Part shown: piece after piece, positions 11,009 to 23,384 of the stretch
Numbering within the stretch: position 1 is the first letter of the stretch
Layout: each line of letters begins with the position of its first letter
DNA from: Hemibagrus wyckioides
Taxonomy: Eukaryota > Chordata > Actinopteri > Siluriformes > Bagridae
Assembly (NCBI RefSeq): GCF_019097595.1
Contig: NC_080720.1
Coordinates: forward strand, 20,134,352 to 20,198,351
Length of the DNA: 64,000 nucleotides
Direction: 5' to 3'
Notes under the pieces: generated by a model
What the model was told of the DNA's origin: nothing
Database searches by the model: none
Seen by the model: the letters and a program-made list of their open reading frames with translations, nothing else
Translations under genes and position numbers: made by a program

Positions 11009-11182
11009 CTTAGTTTCATCCAGGATGCCATAATTTCTTCTCATCCTCACCATTGTGTTGACAGTCTCACATCTCAGCTTGACTACATCTGAGGTGACTG
11101 CTGGCAAATATTCTGTTATCACCCAACACACCACTTCCTTTCCGATGGCTTCATGGAAGCTCTTGGCCTTCGGGGAATCTTT
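11009..11182 (-). CDS. orphan coding-like exon, unrecognised
   Basis: The minus strand has a 58-codon block bounded by an AG at 11183-11184 and a good donor (ACTAAG|GTAATG), phase 0 at both ends. It encodes a stretch beginning KDSPKAKSFHEAIGKEVVCW and ending in RMRRNYGILDETK. Frames stay open exactly between the splice-like ends: TAA lies just upstream of the acceptor and a stop just past the donor. I do not recognise the family. It does not join in phase to the RGS9BP-like exon at 10470-10269. A possible start exon (MSEVAEDTTPAG, 11541-11506) followed by a GTGAGT donor is in the wrong phase to join directly. It could be an exon of a missing gene, a decayed copy or chance. Confidence 0.35.
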
Positions 11183-11549
11183 CTTCAATTAGGCCTCAGC
11201 AGCACAGCTGATGCTCTCCAAATCGAACGACTACAAACGTCACACATTGAAGGGAAACCTCATCTTAAAATAAACATATAATCATGGAAAGAGAAGCACT
11301 CTTTATATTGAGCAAGGTTAAAGCCATGTTTGGCTTCCTTTGTTCCTGTGTTTTGGAAGTGTGCCTTAGGCACAGTTAATTGTCATCAGGGAGAACGGCG
11401 TGGGACTGCAAAGGCGCAGGCCGGGATCCTTTGATGACCCCCCTGTGGGTCTTCAGGCTTGTCTGAACGCAGTGTGTAGATGAGGAGGGCCCTTGACACT
11501 CACTCTCCCGCAGGTGTAGTATCCTCAGCAACCTCACTCATATTCGCTC

Positions 11550-12300
11550 ATGCAGTTAACAAAACATCAGAGCTGCAATAAGCAATTTCTTAAATTGAAG
11601 CACTCATATTCACACGTGCCACATTATTCTTTTTTTTTTTTTTAGAATCTTTTTTTAATTAGTTCGATTTGATCAACCCCAATGCTTTCACTTACATCAT
11701 TCTCAGATTATACAATACTCAGTCTCAGTTTTAGTACTCGAGTAAAATCAGTAAAGGTCACATTACAAAAAATTTTTGATTAGAAAAGTTTAGCAACTAA
11801 CACGGCTGAATAGCAACATCTGTCACCTGGTTATGTGTTGTTTCTTAATGGTGCTTCATGTTACCATGTTTGACCAGCGTTATCACCTCTGAACAGATGA
11901 GACATCAGTTTCGGATTTTACATAGGGGAATAAACTCATACTTCTTTTTCCATTGGTCTTTAATCATTGTTTTTGTTGTTATCTTTTAAGAAAATATGAA
12001 ATCTCTCCCCTTTCTGACTTAATATTTCTTGCCCTTTAGCTGGTCTCTGGATCCTAAACAAAATAATTGATAATTATATAGTATATGATTGGCTATGCTG
12101 TAGCAGAGGAATTCTACACAAGCAGAGGTGGAAATGTAAAGTAACTGAACAACTGGAAGGTTTTATTTTTGCAGTTTATGTTGATCAGCTCTGCTGCAGT
12201 ATTTTTTCAAGAACTCAATTCACCAAAATACTTTGCAGAGTCCGGTCTGCGTCTAGCCACCTGATGACTTAAAATGTCATTAAATGACGTCCCTTTGATT
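11550..12300. other. intergenic, nothing recognised
   Basis: AT-rich DNA with a short poly-T run near 11631-11643. I see no exon, RNA gene or repeat that I can name. Confidence 0.5.
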
Positions 12301-12312
12301 GTGTTTCCAATC

Positions 12313-12318
12313 TTTATT
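12313..12318 (-). promoter_or_regulatory. candidate polyadenylation signal, RNF182-like gene
   Basis: TTTATT on the plus strand (AATAAA on the minus strand) lies about 600 nt beyond the stop codon at 12913, which would give a 3' UTR of about 0.6 kb. Confidence 0.4.
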
Positions 12319-12912
12319 GAATATCTATTAACAGTTTGGATGATCTGAAGGCATTTGTTCATTCTCATAGCAATGACAAACACATTATTTCATATATACA
12401 ACATTAAAATATAGCTTGGGAATTTGCATGCCTTACAAAGGCAACTAGGAACTTTGACAAGTATATGGAGACTATTTTAAAGTTACACAACAAATGGATT
12501 GTCAAAAGTAGGAAGGACATATTTCACGTTATGGAACTAAGTCCATAATTTCCATGTTAGATATGAATCTCATTCCCTTATTAGTGTTATGTAAAAGGAT
12601 CACAGTCATGTTAAGCCTGAGCTAACAGGTACAGAATAAAAACAAACAAAGAAACAAACAAATCAACAGCAAATTGAGGCAGCCGTAGCTCAATGCAAAC
12701 AACCTGCACTGGATTGTAGGATGTAACTGCTCGTTCAAATGTATGTATTGCCCTTCATATGAACTGAAGATGGTTGAAAGTTCACTTCTAAATGCTGGTA
12801 TATTCCAGTGCAACAGTAGATGAGCAGTCAAGAGCAGAATGAACAGATCAATGATTTTGGCTTGGTTCACACTGTCTAAAGACTGACAAATCACACACAA
12901 TCTACGAAGTGT

Positions 12913-13668
12913 CTATGTAGCCATGGCCTCCATGATCTCATGGCACAGGCACTGACAGAAGCCGTAGAACACGCAGAGGACGAGGGTGGAGGGCACCAGG
13001 CTGACTAGGATCACTCCCAGTGTGAGTTGCTGAATCATGAGCAGATAGATGCCCAGGGGCAGCGAGCTGAAGTAGAGCAGGCAGAGGAAGCCCATGACAA
13101 AACGTGGCACAGAGCGCGATGTCCACGCACGCCACTTCTGCACAGGCACGTGACACGGCAGCGAGTCCAAACTAGCCGGCCGATACAGACGCACCATGTT
13201 CAGCATGCCAGTGGAGTCGGGTGAAGTGGACTCGCCTGGAACCTCCATGATGGTGATGACCAGGCAGTCTGAGGAACTGTGGGCCTGCTCTCCTCCTCCT
13301 TCTCCACTTGTTCCTATCTCTCCCCCATTTAGACTGTTTGGGGTGAGAAGAACCTCACCCACAGGCATCGAGCCGCTCTTCCTCACTCGCTCCTGGTAAG
13401 AGAGGATGGCCAGGATGTTACTGTCATCCTGCAGGAGCCAGATTTCCTCATCAGGCACATGCGTCTGATGGCGGCAGAATGGACAGCTGACAGTGCCAGG
13501 TGATGATTCCATCTCAGCCATCTTCTTCAGGCAGCGAGCGCAGACACGGTGCAGGCACGCCAGTAACTTTGGCTTGCGAGCTCGTGCATCGTAGCGGCTA
13601 TAGCATATCTTGCATTCTAGTTCTTCCACCGTGTAGACTACACCTTCCGAGTCTGACTTGTTACTCAT
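12913..13668 (-). CDS. RNF182-like transmembrane RING E3 ubiquitin ligase
   Basis: One intronless coding exon gives 251 residues (human RNF182 is 247). A C3HC4 RING near the N-terminus has Cys19, Cys22, Cys38, His40, Cys43, Cys46, Cys62 and Cys65. The middle contains SSDCLVITIMEVPGES and YRPASLDS, which align with RNF182 as I recall it. Two hydrophobic segments follow (about 192-212 and 216-238, with YFSSLPLGIYLL and LGVILVSLVPS), then a short tail (YGFCQCLCHEIME). RNF182 is a membrane-bound ligase reported to act on a V-ATPase subunit and NF-kappaB p65; that function is not shown here. A CTCTCAG|G acceptor immediately precedes the ATG, so the 5' UTR is spliced, as in RNF182. It may be rnf182 itself or a teleost/RNF228-type paralogue, so no symbol is given. 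Confidence 0.88.
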   Translation of the reverse strand: MSNKSDSEGVVYTVEELECKICYSRYDARARKPKLLACLHRVCARCLKKMAEMESSPGTVSCPFCRHQTHVPDEEIWLLQDDSNILAILSYQERVRKSGSMPVGEVLLTPNSLNGGEIGTSGEGGGEQAHSSSDCLVITIMEVPGESTSPDSTGMLNMVRLYRPASLDSLPCHVPVQKWRAWTSRSVPRFVMGFLCLLYFSSLPLGIYLLMIQQLTLGVILVSLVPSTLVLCVFYGFCQCLCHEIMEAMAT

Positions 13669-14494
13669 CCTGAGAGCGGGAAGCGGGGAGCTTAATGGAA
13701 ATTTCCAAAACGTTACAAAAGAGCAGTATCTTACTACCTAGTAAAATGTTGTTTTCTCTTTTTCTAATTGGTGTTTTGTCTCTTTTTTGTCAGATTGTGT
13801 GTTAACAGCAGGTCCTCATTTTTAATACAGCATTTATGCTGCTCTGATGTTGTCAGTTGAAGACAGAAAAATAGCTTGTTGTAAACAGTGGAACCTATAA
13901 ATCATTTAAACACTGAAGGCCTGAAAAACAGTATTACAATTACACATATTCACAGTAGCACATGCAAATCAGACCTTCCATGCATAATACTTATACAGAT
14001 ATATACTGAGGTGTTTTGTTTTTAGACTTGCTTAGAGTCATGAACATAATGACAAGCAGTAAATGAAATACTTGTTATGGAAGAGGTGCTAATGAAATGT
14101 TCATGGGCCGTCGCTAAATTGCCGCTGTAAATTCATTCTAGTTCAGAAACCTGAGACAAAGCCGCTGCTCACTGGTCATCCATGAGTAATACGTGAAGTG
14201 GCAGAAATGAATTGTAGTCTAGGTAAAAGCATCCTGGAACGTGTCTGCTTTTGCCAACAGTTAAAGAGGATTGACAAAACACATTTTATGTCCATCGAGT
14301 ATGGAACTGTGACTATTCAGAAGACAATGAGATGCAGCACTTTGCTTCGTTCTGAAACAAGACAAAAGACAGACAAAACAGTAACATATATAATAAACAG
14401 TAATTAATAATTAAGTAACAATTAATACATAATAACAAATAAAACAATATATATATTATTCCTTACATAAGTGCTGTAACCTCTGGCTTGCTGA

Positions 14495-14615
14495 TCTTGC
14501 TGATTAGGGTAAATGTAAATTTAAGTTTTAGATCTGGACTTCTGAAAAGCTGCTTTGTGACGTCTGTGAAGTAAGTTGTTAACAGTGCTATATAAATTGA
14601 ATTAAACTGAATATA
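14495..14615 (+). repeat. fragment of dispersed teleost repeat
   Basis: Contains AAAAGCTGCTTTGTGACG and GCTATATAAATTGAATTAA, words of a repeat family also seen (other part) at 16545-16830 and inverted at 57815-58030. Confidence 0.5.
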
Positions 14616-16544
14616 TACATAATATACATACAATATTTAGTTTCACTCTCAGCTATTCCGCTGTCATTATACTCTCACTGGCAATGTTACTGATATTCCC
14701 ATGAGTGAATCTAGCGGAGAAAAGGCGCATCGCTGGACATTTTGTTCTTGAGTCTTCCTATCCACATAAGATGAATCCTTGACTTGCCCTTCCTGAAGAA
14801 AAACCTTACAGTGTGCTTTTTATTTATGTCCTCCACTTTCATCAGATCCATACTGTCAGAAATATAAAGCTGTCACTTCCTAATTAACTGTGTTTGAGAA
14901 TGTGTCATTTCCAGCATTTATGAACAGACAGAATTTATTATGTGTTATTGTATGCCTTATTTTTTTTTACTTGACAAGTGGACTGAAAAGCTGCACAGGC
15001 TCCCGAAGAGACCAGTAAATCCCATGGATGCAGCAGGTGTTGTGTGATGCGCTGTGTAATGTCTGATGACCAGGCTAAGGAGCTAGCACAGGTAAATGGT
15101 TTGTTTAAATAGTTTTTTTATTCCCTCTGGGAATATTTTTGGCACATCTATAGAAACCAATAGCTGTAGTATAAATCAACTAAACAAACATCTTTACCAA
15201 AATATATTTATATTTTCTCATTTCTCTCTTTCTCTCTCTCTGTGTCTCAAACACACACACACATACACACGCAAACACACACACACAATCTCTCTGTCTC
15301 AGAGTGCAGGTTGTTAGAATTTGAGCTAAACTATAAATAGCAAATCCATGCTGGAGGAAAAACAGTGTGCCTAATATAACACACAGCCCCCCACCAGCAC
15401 CACCAAATACCCTTGATGACTGTGATAAAGAGTATCCTACTCCATCTTGGTCTCACACACACACACACACACAAACACACACACTTATCCAACGCCTTAA
15501 GGAGAGGAGACAGAAATTATGACTGTGACTTTGTATGGCAGATTGTCTCCAGGGGACATGATGCAAAAAGCTTACGTAAATTGCAGTATGTGATTTACTG
15601 AACACAAGCCAACTCAACGCTTTGTCCTGATGTCCAGGACGGAGAGATGCAGTGGGTAAAAGATGTAGTTTTCCCAGCCTGAATTCTCTACCTATTAAAA
15701 ATGCAACACGCCAATACATGCCTGAGGGCATGTCTACATTTAGCTTAGTAATCAGTGTTGCTGACTCTTCAGTGCTACATGTTAACTGCATTGTACCAAA
15801 ATCTAACCTACTTTAAAAAGTAGGCAAAACAATCTACTTCAACGGTGAGGAAAAACACCTGTTTGTGCACATTCATTTCTCAATTTCCATGGTATACGGC
15901 TATATTTGCTCAGGAGCTTGATTCGAATGGAAATTCAAGGACTTCAACATCCCAGCCTGACCTCCGTCCTGTCATGCAACATAAGCCAGCAGACACACAG
16001 CTCAAAGGTCTATAATAAGACATTCCTGAAAGCTCAGATTATCTCAGTGTGATGCTGAAATCTCACTCGGAAAGACAGCTTATTGCAATCATCACGACTC
16101 TTGATAAATAACATTAAACTTTAAAGAGAAGACCAAATATTACATAAGATCACATAGTTTTTTCATGGGTGCTCACTGAGTGTGTTTTAATAAGCAAAAG
16201 TGGCAGAGAGGTACAGGTAGAGATGCCAACAATGTAACAAACACCATCTGTGTTCCTGTCCTGTGGTCAAAAATGACACAAACCTACCATTCTGTGCCAA
16301 CATCTATACCTCCCTTTGAGAGCATGTTTCTTAAAAATACATTCTTTTAAAGGGACAGGTGTGTGTGTATGTGTGTGTGATTTCCACAAATGTTTTCCTA
16401 TAATCAAGCCTTAATATCAGTTTAATAATAAAACAAGAAAAAGCAATAAAGTGCTATCTTCAGAGACCAAATATTTACCAAGAAGAGAGTGAGGATAAAA
16501 AAAAATAAAAGAAAATGTTATTTATTCATTTTTTTTACTATTCA

Positions 16545-16830
16545 ATTAAATTCCATTTTATTTGTATAGCTCTTTTAACAACCTGCACTGCCTAATATCT
16601 GCTTCACAGGAATGTAAAAATTCAGAATAAAAAATAAAAACATTCAAAATTTAAATTTTTATTTAGCTTTAATGAGCAAGCCAGAGGCAGCAATGGCAAA
16701 AATAAAACTCCCTGAGACAATATGAGGAAGAAACCTTGAGAGGAACCAGACTCAAAAGGAAACTCATCCTCACCAGACCTCCACCAGAAACTGGAGGGTG
16801 GGATTAAATAATTTCTTTTCTATAACAACA
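16545..16830 (+). repeat. dispersed teleost repeat (non-coding)
   Basis: It runs from ATTTTATTTGTATAGCTC through AATGAGCAAGCCAGAGGC, CTCCCTGAGACAATATGAGG and GGAACCAGACTCAAAAGG. The same words occur on the minus strand at 57815-57925. The class is unknown to me; it has no ORF. Confidence 0.65.
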
Positions 16831-18244
16831 TATAGTCAAGTGAATTCCTGCAACCAGGAGCTTCTGAGCAACTTATAAGTATGAGCATCAGCATGATTCC
16901 TGAATTCATTATAGATTTAACATAAATTCCTTCTCGCTGAAGCCTTTAAATGTTGACTGTGACGGAGACCCGAGCACAAAACTGACTGTGGCAACAGCAG
17001 TTTATGGTCACTGCCATGGTCTCCATGTGCTTCTGTCCACAGCAATATTATTTCCTAAACTCACAGTCATTAAAATAACTAAAATACTCTTTCTTTTATC
17101 ATTTACTGTACTTTTTAATTTCTCACCTTTTCTATATTATCAATTTTTTTTTTGTTGTTGACAAAACAGGGTCAACATAACAAGACAACATGCAGTAGCA
17201 TTGTGCTTCTACAAGAATGGTCAGAATAGCCAAATGTTTTTGGGTTTTTTTTGCTTTTATGTCTCATAAAGCAACTGTGTGATAACTCATCAACAATGAA
17301 TAATAACCTGTTATATTAATACAGTGTTTCAGCTCGGTACACAGTCACATGTGATTTTTATATGAACACTTACCTTGAACCAGATATGACTAGAACAGAG
17401 TCACTGCTTCAAACCCAGAGGATATTTATAATTCAGTATTTTGACCTATTAGATGCAATGCATTTGTGTTTCAGCTTTGGTAGCTTAAGTTTACTTCTAA
17501 AAAACACTGCCACTGTACACTGACAAAGCAGAACGGTTCAAGAGAATGCAATCCCAAAACCCAGCTACATGTTGATTCACTACTGGTCTAATGGAAAAAG
17601 TTTGAAAAAAATGTCAAAGCATGTACAGATAAGGCTTACTATTTCTAAAGCTGCATTTTGTTTTGTTAGAAATGAACAAAACATGATTATTACATCCAGG
17701 TTGAAAAAATGCAGTGCTGACTCAGGGTTCTTGGGGTATAATATATATTGTTACCGTATACTTAAACTATAGGCATAAACAGAGTTCAACTCCATGGTGA
17801 CAGGCAAGAGCTGGCAATCAACCAGGCCAGTGGGAGAGTCTAATATAGAACTACAATAAGATGAAAAATATTTATGGAATTTAATCTCCAAACATTTTGA
17901 CAGGCTGAAGAACAAAATACATGCACAAAACAAATTAGCTAATAAAGCAACTTGCATTGGTTTGGAGCTGTGAGCAGCCTTAATGAAAACATCTAAATTC
18001 GCCTCATGGTCTCACATGAGCGAAATGCTGTGTGATTACTGCAGAGCAACCCTTCTGTTATACTGTTTTACGTGATGCTATGCCGCTGTACGAGCACAGT
18101 TACAACAAAACATAGATGACTCTAGAGGTTTTGCAATTTCACCCAGTGCTCAGTAAATGTGACAGTCATGTTTATGTGCACAGTAAACTATCATCAAATA
18201 TTTGTAATATTGAGGAAAAACTAATAATGTATACAGACAGTTAT

Positions 18245-18715
18245 ACAATATGGCCAAAGGTTTGTGGACACCTGACCATCACATCCATATGTGCTTTTTG
18301 AAAATCCCATTCAGAATTTATTTCCCCTTATATCATTTTTCTAGGAAGGCTTTCCCTCTTCATTAATTTTGGAGCATGACTGTGGGGATTTGTGTTCATT
18401 CACACAGGAGTATTAGTGAGCTCAGGCGTTGATGTCAGGTGAGGAACCATGGGGTGCAGTTGGTATTCAAGTTCAACCCAAAGGTGTTGAGGTCAGTACT
18501 CTTAAATTCTTTCACATCAACTTTGGCAAACTATGACTTTATGGAGCTGGATTTAGGCACAGGTTTGGGTTTCAGTGAAGGGAAATCTTAATGCTACATC
18601 ATACAAAGAAATCCTAAATAATTGTGTTTCTTCAAATTTTGGCAACAGTATGGGGAAGAACCACATATAGGTTTCAAGAGAGTCAGGTGTCCAGCACAAG
18701 CCATAATGTCTGATT
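18245..18715 (+). mobile_element. short Tc1-derived element, copy 1
   Basis: It opens with TATGGCCAAAGGTTTGTGG and ACACCTGACCATCACA and closes near 18700 with AGTCAGGTGTCCA, the inverted end. The inner part matches the elements at 24385-24885 (opposite strand) and 44163-44715. It contains only remnants of transposase sequence. Confidence 0.7.
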
Positions 18716-19595
18716 CCTATTAATGCCAATACTATTTAGACATCCTGTTTAGTACACAATATGCAATATAGAATTCACTCTGAATGTGTTTACTTGGCAC
18801 TTTTAGCTGTGAGCTTAATCCTCACATACCCTACATCCAAAAAAATCTGTAGCTTGCCTTTTTTTTTTTTTAAAGCGAGGATGAAATCCTAGTGGCTTTT
18901 ATAATGGCATAAATTTTTATTAAAACCAATTTTAATTAACATGATATAAAGCAAGCAAGTGGGAAAAAAACCCCTAGACAATTCAAATAAAACCCAGCGC
19001 CATCAATTAAGACTACACTGTAATAGATTCTTAAGGATTATAAATACCTGAGATAAGAGATTGTGGAGTAACTGGAGATCTAATACCCTTGGCAGGTTAT
19101 TTCCATTGTGTGCAGTCTTGCAAATCCCGAGAAACATATATTCAATAATCAGCTGAATAAGCCATTCAGTCCCAGGCGGTTGTTTAATGTGTTTCAATTA
19201 GTCCTAGTTTCTGAATGAGTTTGAGCCCTGAAGCAGCTACATCAATAAAGTAAAATTGTTATAAATTGTCTTACATCACAAAATAAAAAATGGACTTTTT
19301 TTCACTTAAATCTTAGTTGTCTCCAATGACACATTGCCCCATACTCTTAGGGAAAAAAAGTTCTTCAAGAGTTTTCCTAAATTTCTAAAAGAGAGCGACA
19401 TGGAACCCTTTCTAACATTTCTGACAAGAAGATTTCCCTCGCATAAGCCGAAGAACAGGAAGTAAAAAAAAAACAGCATTATTTTTAATGCTTTGTCCTC
19501 CTTCACAAATTTGTACTTTCCATCTGTCTTTATAAGTGCATAGAAATTGTGGGAACTAATTGTTCACAATAGCTTTTGCAGATATTATCAACAAC

Positions 19596-19665
19596 ATTAT
19601 TACTACTAATAATAATAGTAATAATAATAGTAATAATAATAATAATCATCATCATTGTCATCATC
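19596..19665. repeat. imperfect (ATA)n/(ATC)n tract
   Basis: Trinucleotide-rich patch, about 70 bp, with TAATAATAG and ATCATCATC words. Confidence 0.8.
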
Positions 19666-21155
19666 ATCTATTCCAGTTTAACCATCTACAAATTTTAAAT
19701 TACATCATCCTTTAAATATTTACATAATCTTTTAATTCATTGCCAAATTTAATATTGCATTTGTGAATAACAAGTAAACATCATGCTTTATTATTACATT
19801 CAGACCGTTTTAGAAAAGAACTGCCACTGCAATAAAGTGGTTGATCCATCTATCAGGACCGTTGACGGACTGCAAAATGGGTTTATGAAAAATTGATCAA
19901 TGAAGCCCTGGAACGTTCAATTTTAATGATGCATTTAATTTGTACCATCTCCCTCTCTTCATATTGGCCAGCAGAAGTCTAATGGCTGCATTTCCGACAA
20001 ACAATTACTCTTCCTTCCTGAGTTCTCAGAAAGAGGAATGATGATATAAATGGCTATTTTAAATATTATAAAATCTGCTTCAAATGTTTATGCATAGGGG
20101 CATAATATAACATTATTTGGGTCAATAGTTACGATTCTCCGCTATGACTGTAGTTAACAGTCAAGTTATGTGTTTGCAGTGAATTCTTTCGTGTTTGTTA
20201 GTCGCTTTGGGTTAAAAGTGAGTGCCAATAAATGACAGACTAATGGATTTACTACAATGGAACAACTTCTGAATCAAAACAAGCACCTTTTGACACTGCA
20301 AAAAAACCTTCTTCAGCACAGGATCATTGAAAATATCTCAAGTACAAGTGTTTTTTACACTCTTTCAATCAGACACAATTATTCTTGGCAAAAATATAAC
20401 AGTTCTACCTGCAGGTCTGCTCAAGAGTTTTGGGTCTGTGCCACATTCTAAATTTATCTTCTGTCTTTCTAAAGAACAGCCTGCAGTGAGAGGACAACTC
20501 TTCTGTCTTTTCATTGTGATTTGACAGGACAGCTTGGTGGCACTCTCACATGGGACAGGAAGTGCTTGATAAATCCATTCTTGACCACCCTGCTGTCGGC
20601 TCAGAGCTGTCACACTGACTGAAATGTCATCAGTGGCCTAGTTTTGTTAACGCTCCCTTTTAGGGCTCAAAGGAAAGAAATGTGTCTTTACTTCTAGACC
20701 TACAGTGGGTAGCTTATCTAGGAATGATGGGACTATGCACATGTTCCCAGAAGGCTCATTCAAGCACTCTGTATGTCTCTAATAATGTCTGTTAGTGTGA
20801 CAAACACTTTTAATTATGGTGCAGTGAAGTAGATATGTTCCTGACCTTCTTGTCCTTCTCATTTAATTCATTTAATCCTATCCCACATTCTAAATGTCTT
20901 TATTATACAGTATGATCACTTAAACTCATGTCCTTCAAAGTGAACACCATGCTTGTGTCTACAGACAAAAAGGTTAAAGCAAACACTCTAGGTTCTTCAC
21001 TTTTCCCCCTCTGCTGGAAGCCTTAACAAGTCGGCGTAGAAGCTACAAGTACCCAAAGAACATCTTTAAGAGAGTGTCCACATAAGATCTAAACAAAGTA
21101 AGCACATTTTCCATAAACTTGAATGTCACATTCATGGGGCAGTAGGTAAAAATAG

Positions 21156-21156
21156 C

Positions 21157-21214
<58 letters not shown>
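21156..21214. repeat. (ATA)n microsatellite
   Basis: About 59 bp of nearly perfect AAT/ATA trinucleotide. Confidence 0.95.
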
Positions 21215-21216
<2 letters not shown>

Positions 21217-21468
21217 GTCCTCACTCTTACCAAGATCTTGTCATTTAGCTAGCTAGTCTTTACCTTTCAGAATGCAGTGTGATCTCTGTGTGATTTAATA
21301 TCATTTCAAGCAGACTTTTTACATATCAGCAAATGATTTAAATAAATACAATGTAAAACAATGATACTTTAGTTATTAGTCAATATTCCCCATTTTTAAG
21401 TAAATGTCTTTATAAATGATCTGGCTTGAGGCTTGACTCTGTACAGAAGAGATCATATGAGGGATCGC

Positions 21469-21473
21469 AAAAA

Positions 21474-21504
<31 letters not shown>

Positions 21505-21506
21505 AT
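21469..21506. repeat. (AAAT)n microsatellite
   Basis: About nine tandem copies of AAAT/AATA just left of the CpG-rich region. Confidence 0.95.
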
Positions 21507-21899
21507 AGGCGTTCATGTTTTGCCTGTTTTGTTTTTCAGTGAAAGGCTTTCAGTGGCGTCAGTAGCCGACACTCCCTTCACGCTCCTTCAATAATGTCCA
21601 GTTCAATACATATCACTCTCATTGATCAGAATGCTGGAAAGTTCCGATTTCACTTCACGTGTTGCCACAGTCCAACAGGTAGGCTACATGGCGTTTAAAC
21701 TGCATTGCACAGATTTTCCCACGACAACGCTAGAGAGTGATGGACCCGAATACAACACCAGTGTGTGCATTAATAACCCCCTATAAGCCTGGTCTAGTCG
21801 TCATCACCGCATTGCAAGCTCTTACAAACAGAAAAGCAACAAAAAAAAATCCGCAGACTGATACAGCCATTTGTGTCATCAGCCTACGTGAGGAATCAC

Positions 21900-22410
21900 T
21901 AAAACAAGGTGCGTCCCTGTTGCTTCCATCAACTCCTGAGAGCCTCACACGAATCCCATCGCATTAAAGGTGCACTCACAACGACAAATCAGTCGCGTCG
22001 ACGGTTGGCGTCGTCGTGAGAATAGACACTATCTATCAAATCTATTCTGCTGTTCTGATCCTCCGCTGGTTTGAGGTCATGTCTAAAAGCTCACTGTCAT
22101 TTTTTATGCTCGGTTAACATTTAGTGTACTTACCCCTCTGTTCCTGATTAGGCGATGGGAAACGCGTGTGCGCAGTCCTAATCGGGATCAGGAGCTCGCG
22201 CGAGCAACATGTCCCTGTCCAGTGTGCTGTGGTGAGTCAGAGTCCATGTCGATCATGATGCCGATGTCGGATGAGGCCGAGCGGAATCGCGCCATCCCCC
22301 TCACTGATCACTGCGGTAGCGCTACAGCATTCCAACTCACTCACCGGTTACTGTGGCAACGCGAGCCGGCGGCCAGAGCGGCGACCTAGCGAGCGAGAGC
22401 ACGAGAGTTC
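21900..22410. promoter_or_regulatory. CpG island, candidate promoter
   Basis: This is the most CpG-dense part of the 14-27 kb gap, strongest at 22140-22400 (many CGCG/GCGC words, CCAAT-type and GC-type motifs). On the minus strand a GTAACCG|GTGAGTGAG donor ends a candidate noncoding exon with its left edge at 22345. It could splice to the acceptor in front of the RNF182-like ATG. On the plus strand an ATG at about 22209 is followed after 23 nt by GTGAGTCAG, another donor-like word. I see no protein I recognise on either strand, so this is probably an upstream promoter/first exon, most likely for the RNF182-like gene. Confidence 0.5.
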
Positions 22411-22716
22411 AGAGAATTAACACACACACACACACACTACTGCGTTAACACACACTGTACACTCGTGTACTAACATTTACATATCTACATTAACTCACAC
22501 ATACAATACTGCATTAACACACACTGCTGCATTAACACATGCTTTACACTGCTGCTTTAATATTTACATACCTTAATTAACACTCACTGCTGCATTAACA
22601 CACATGGCCGCTGCTTTAATATTTACATTCCTGAATGAATTCACACATTCTGCAGCAGTGAAACATTCGCATCTGCATTATCACATACACTGCTACGTTA
22701 ACATTTTCATACCCGA

Positions 22717-22721
<5 letters not shown>

Positions 22722-22765
<44 letters not shown>

Positions 22766-22784
22766 TTCTCTCTCTCTCACTTTC

Positions 22785-22832
<48 letters not shown>
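22722..22832. repeat. (CT)n then (CA)n microsatellite
   Basis: Over 90 bp of CT with a few interruptions runs into CA. It explains the Ser/Leu and Arg/Glu open frames on the two strands. Confidence 0.97.
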
Positions 22833-23384
22833 TGCTGCATTAACATTTGCACTGGTCATTAACATTTACACAGCTGAATTAAAACATACACTGCTGCATT
22901 ACCATTTACAGAGCCTAATTTACACACAGACACAGCTCATTACTATTTACAGAAATAAATGGACTATACATACATTTACATACCTGCATTAACACAAAAC
23001 TGCTGCATGAACATTTATACCAACGCATTAACACATACACACACACTGCTGCTTTAATGTTTAGAGAGCTTAATTAACAAATCCTGCTGCATTAATATTT
23101 ACAGAGCTGAATTAACACAAAATTCTGTTTTATTAACATTTAGAGCCCGTCAATAACACACTGTTGCGTTAAAATTGTACAATTCTGTTTTAATATTTGT
23201 ATGGATGAATTAATGCATGCATTACCGCATGCTTCTTCATTAACCACCTACACTACTTCATTCACAGTTATAGAGCCTAATTAACACACACCGTATTAGC
23301 ATTTACAGAACTGAATTAACACATACCTATACTTAATATATGCACATTTATATTTCTGAATTAACTGACACATAAACAATACCT

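Larger units (their letters stand above)
13669..21580 (-). other. probable 5' UTR intron of the RNF182-like gene / intergenic
   Basis: No coding exon is seen. The stretch contains CT/CA repeats (15222-15300, 15452-15483), pieces of a dispersed repeat (14495-14615, 16545-16830), a Tc1-derived element (18245-18715) and an ATA/ATC-rich patch (19590-19670). Two blocks, about 18990-19210 and 19800-20060, are more complex in sequence than their surroundings and could be conserved non-coding DNA. That cannot be tested without other genomes. Confidence 0.45.

Noticed and set aside
11506..11541. Start exon MSEVAEDTTPAG on the minus strand
   Set aside because: It ends at a GTGAGT donor but in a phase that cannot join the exon at 11182; there is no family match.
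13027..13399. Plus-strand frames over the RNF182-like gene
   Set aside because: Antisense shadows of a gene with an intact RING and membrane segments.
22604..22852. Ser/Leu-rich and Arg/Glu-rich frames on the two strands
   Set aside because: Translation of a CT microsatellite.
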